Shown piece by piece: positions 63,364 through 64,000 of a DNA stretch of 64,000 bases. This DNA is from Acidobacteria bacterium UBA2161 (lineage in GTDB: Bacteria; Acidobacteriota; Vicinamibacteria; Vicinamibacterales; UBA823). A program made the position numbers and the translations under genes. The notes under the pieces were generated by a model. The model made no database searches, had not been told where the DNA came from, and was given only the letters and a program-made list of their open reading frames with translations. Where the stretch lies: NCBI GenBank assembly GCA_002328835.1, contig DCWN01000044.1:1-64000 (forward strand), given 5' to 3'. Each line of letters starts with the position of its first letter. Position 1 is the stretch's first letter.

Positions 63364-64000
63364 ATGGTGAAACATCTCCCGACCTTCTCCGGCGCCGCCG
63401 CTCTGCTGGCGCTCTGCCTGGGGCTCGGACCGGCAACCGCCGCCCGCGCCCAGAGCCCTGAGCCCGCCGGCGAGGACCTCACCGCGTTCTACGAGCAGCT
63501 AGAGCGGACCATCATTTCGGGCCGCGCCGCGGCCTATCTCGGGATGCTATCGCCGTCGCTGGCCGCGCGCGCCGCGACTCGGCAGTTCGTCACGCGGAAC
63601 ATCGTCACCGGCGTCACCAACGTCACGGTCAGCGAGTTGCGTCGACTGCCGCTGTCCGGGGCGCCCGCGGGCGAGGGCTACGCCGTCCTGATCGAGATCT
63701 TTCGCGAGCAGCGCCTGGCCGGCGATGTGGCGACCTGGCTGCTGAACGTGCGGCGCGACGTCGATCCGGGCACGAACCGGTCGTTCTCGGACGGGCCGCA
63801 GTGGCGGATCGTCGGGCAGGAGCGGCTGACGCAGGTGGACGGGCTGTTCCGCCTCGAACTGCACCCCGAGCAGCAGTACATCGTCCGCAACTTGACGATC
63901 GAGGCGACGGACCTGACGCTGCGCATGGCCGACGGGTTGGCGTTCGTCGCCGACACGGGCCAGGGGATCACCGGCCTCGTCCTCCAGGGAGAGGGCGAGG
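63364..64000 (+). CDS. Secreted protein, 5' part only (runs off the window)
   Basis: An open frame of 212 codons from ATG 63364 continues past the window end. The N-terminal signal peptide (GAAALLALCLGLGPATA, cleavage near ARAQ) is clear. A mature domain follows with a helical start (LTAFYEQLERTIISGRAAAYLG) and a beta-rich region containing VRNLTIEATDLTLRM. A faint resemblance to N-terminal extensions of acidobacterial M1-type peptidases is a guess. Too little of the gene is present for assignment. Confidence 0.7.
   Translation, partial: MVKHLPTFSGAAALLALCLGLGPATAARAQSPEPAGEDLTAFYEQLERTIISGRAAAYLGMLSPSLAARAATRQFVTRNIVTGVTNVTVSELRRLPLSGAPAGEGYAVLIEIFREQRLAGDVATWLLNVRRDVDPGTNRSFSDGPQWRIVGQERLTQVDGLFRLELHPEQQYIVRNLTIEATDLTLRMADGLAFVADTGQGITGLVLQGEGE

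Overview
The window is about 64 kb of GC-rich bacterial chromosome spanning a replication-origin neighbourhood. The order gyrA-gyrB-dnaN-dnaA (minus) | rpmH-rnpA-yidD-yidC-jag-mnmE-mnmG-rsmG-parS-parA-parB (plus) is the classic oriC layout, and transcription diverges from the dnaA region on both sides, as expected if replication starts at about 17.6-19.8 kb. Gene content (Wzm/Wzt polysaccharide export, a heptose-1-phosphate adenylyltransferase, SurA-like and DsbD proteins, FabZ) points to a diderm. I infer an Acidobacteriota member, possibly Vicinamibacteria-like, but no rRNA or other decisive marker is present.

Layout. 0-0.5 kb: one visibly AT-richer small gene and a perfect 34-bp palindrome. 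0.55-2.85 kb: UvrD/PcrA helicase. 2.87-10.34 kb (minus): a translationally coupled eleven-gene Mrp/Mbh-type cation/proton antiporter cluster with three large NuoL/M/N-like subunits and MrpA's C-terminal part split into two small genes. 10.5-19.2 kb (minus): lipoprotein, gyrA, gyrB, dnaN, dnaA. 19.8-28.8 kb (plus): rpmH to parB with a perfect parS. 28.85-29.9 kb: selD, which reads correctly only if an in-frame UGA is selenocysteine. 30.1-36.4 kb: F-type ATP synthase genes b'-b-delta-alpha-gamma-beta-epsilon, with no a or c subunit here and a hairpin array between atpG and atpD. 36.5-39.8 kb: PP2C phosphatase, Wzm/Wzt ABC exporter, RfaE2-type enzyme. 40.2-46.5 kb: mfd, SurA-like isomerase, NusG paralogue, dusB. 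47.1-52.1 kb: a regulatory island with an NtrC-type sigma-54 activator, a small HTH protein, a tiny histidine-kinase-like H-box protein, a FliA/WhiG-type sigma factor behind a good sigma-54 promoter, and a hybrid histidine kinase. 52.1-64 kb: a CYCXC-type protein with a second in-frame UGA, a DECR-like reductase, a YhaM-like nuclease, FabZ, a GAF-SpoIIE phosphatase, glutamine synthetase, a PDZ protein, a GAF membrane sensor, DsbD, and a secreted protein cut off by the window end.

The most interesting signal is selenium. selD (UGA at 28898-28900) and the CYCXC-type gene (UGA at 52281-52279 on the minus strand) both continue in frame past UGA, with family-typical sequence on each side and a stable hairpin just downstream. 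Conventional gene calling would truncate both. Other structure worth a look: the 34.3-34.5 kb hairpin array, a roughly 190-bp dispersed element in inverted copies around a 5-kb block (54.7 and 59.8 kb), and the sigma-54 to FliA-type sigma cascade. No tRNA, rRNA, CRISPR or insertion sequence was recognised. Base-composition statements are by eye, and all family assignments rest on motif recognition without database searches.
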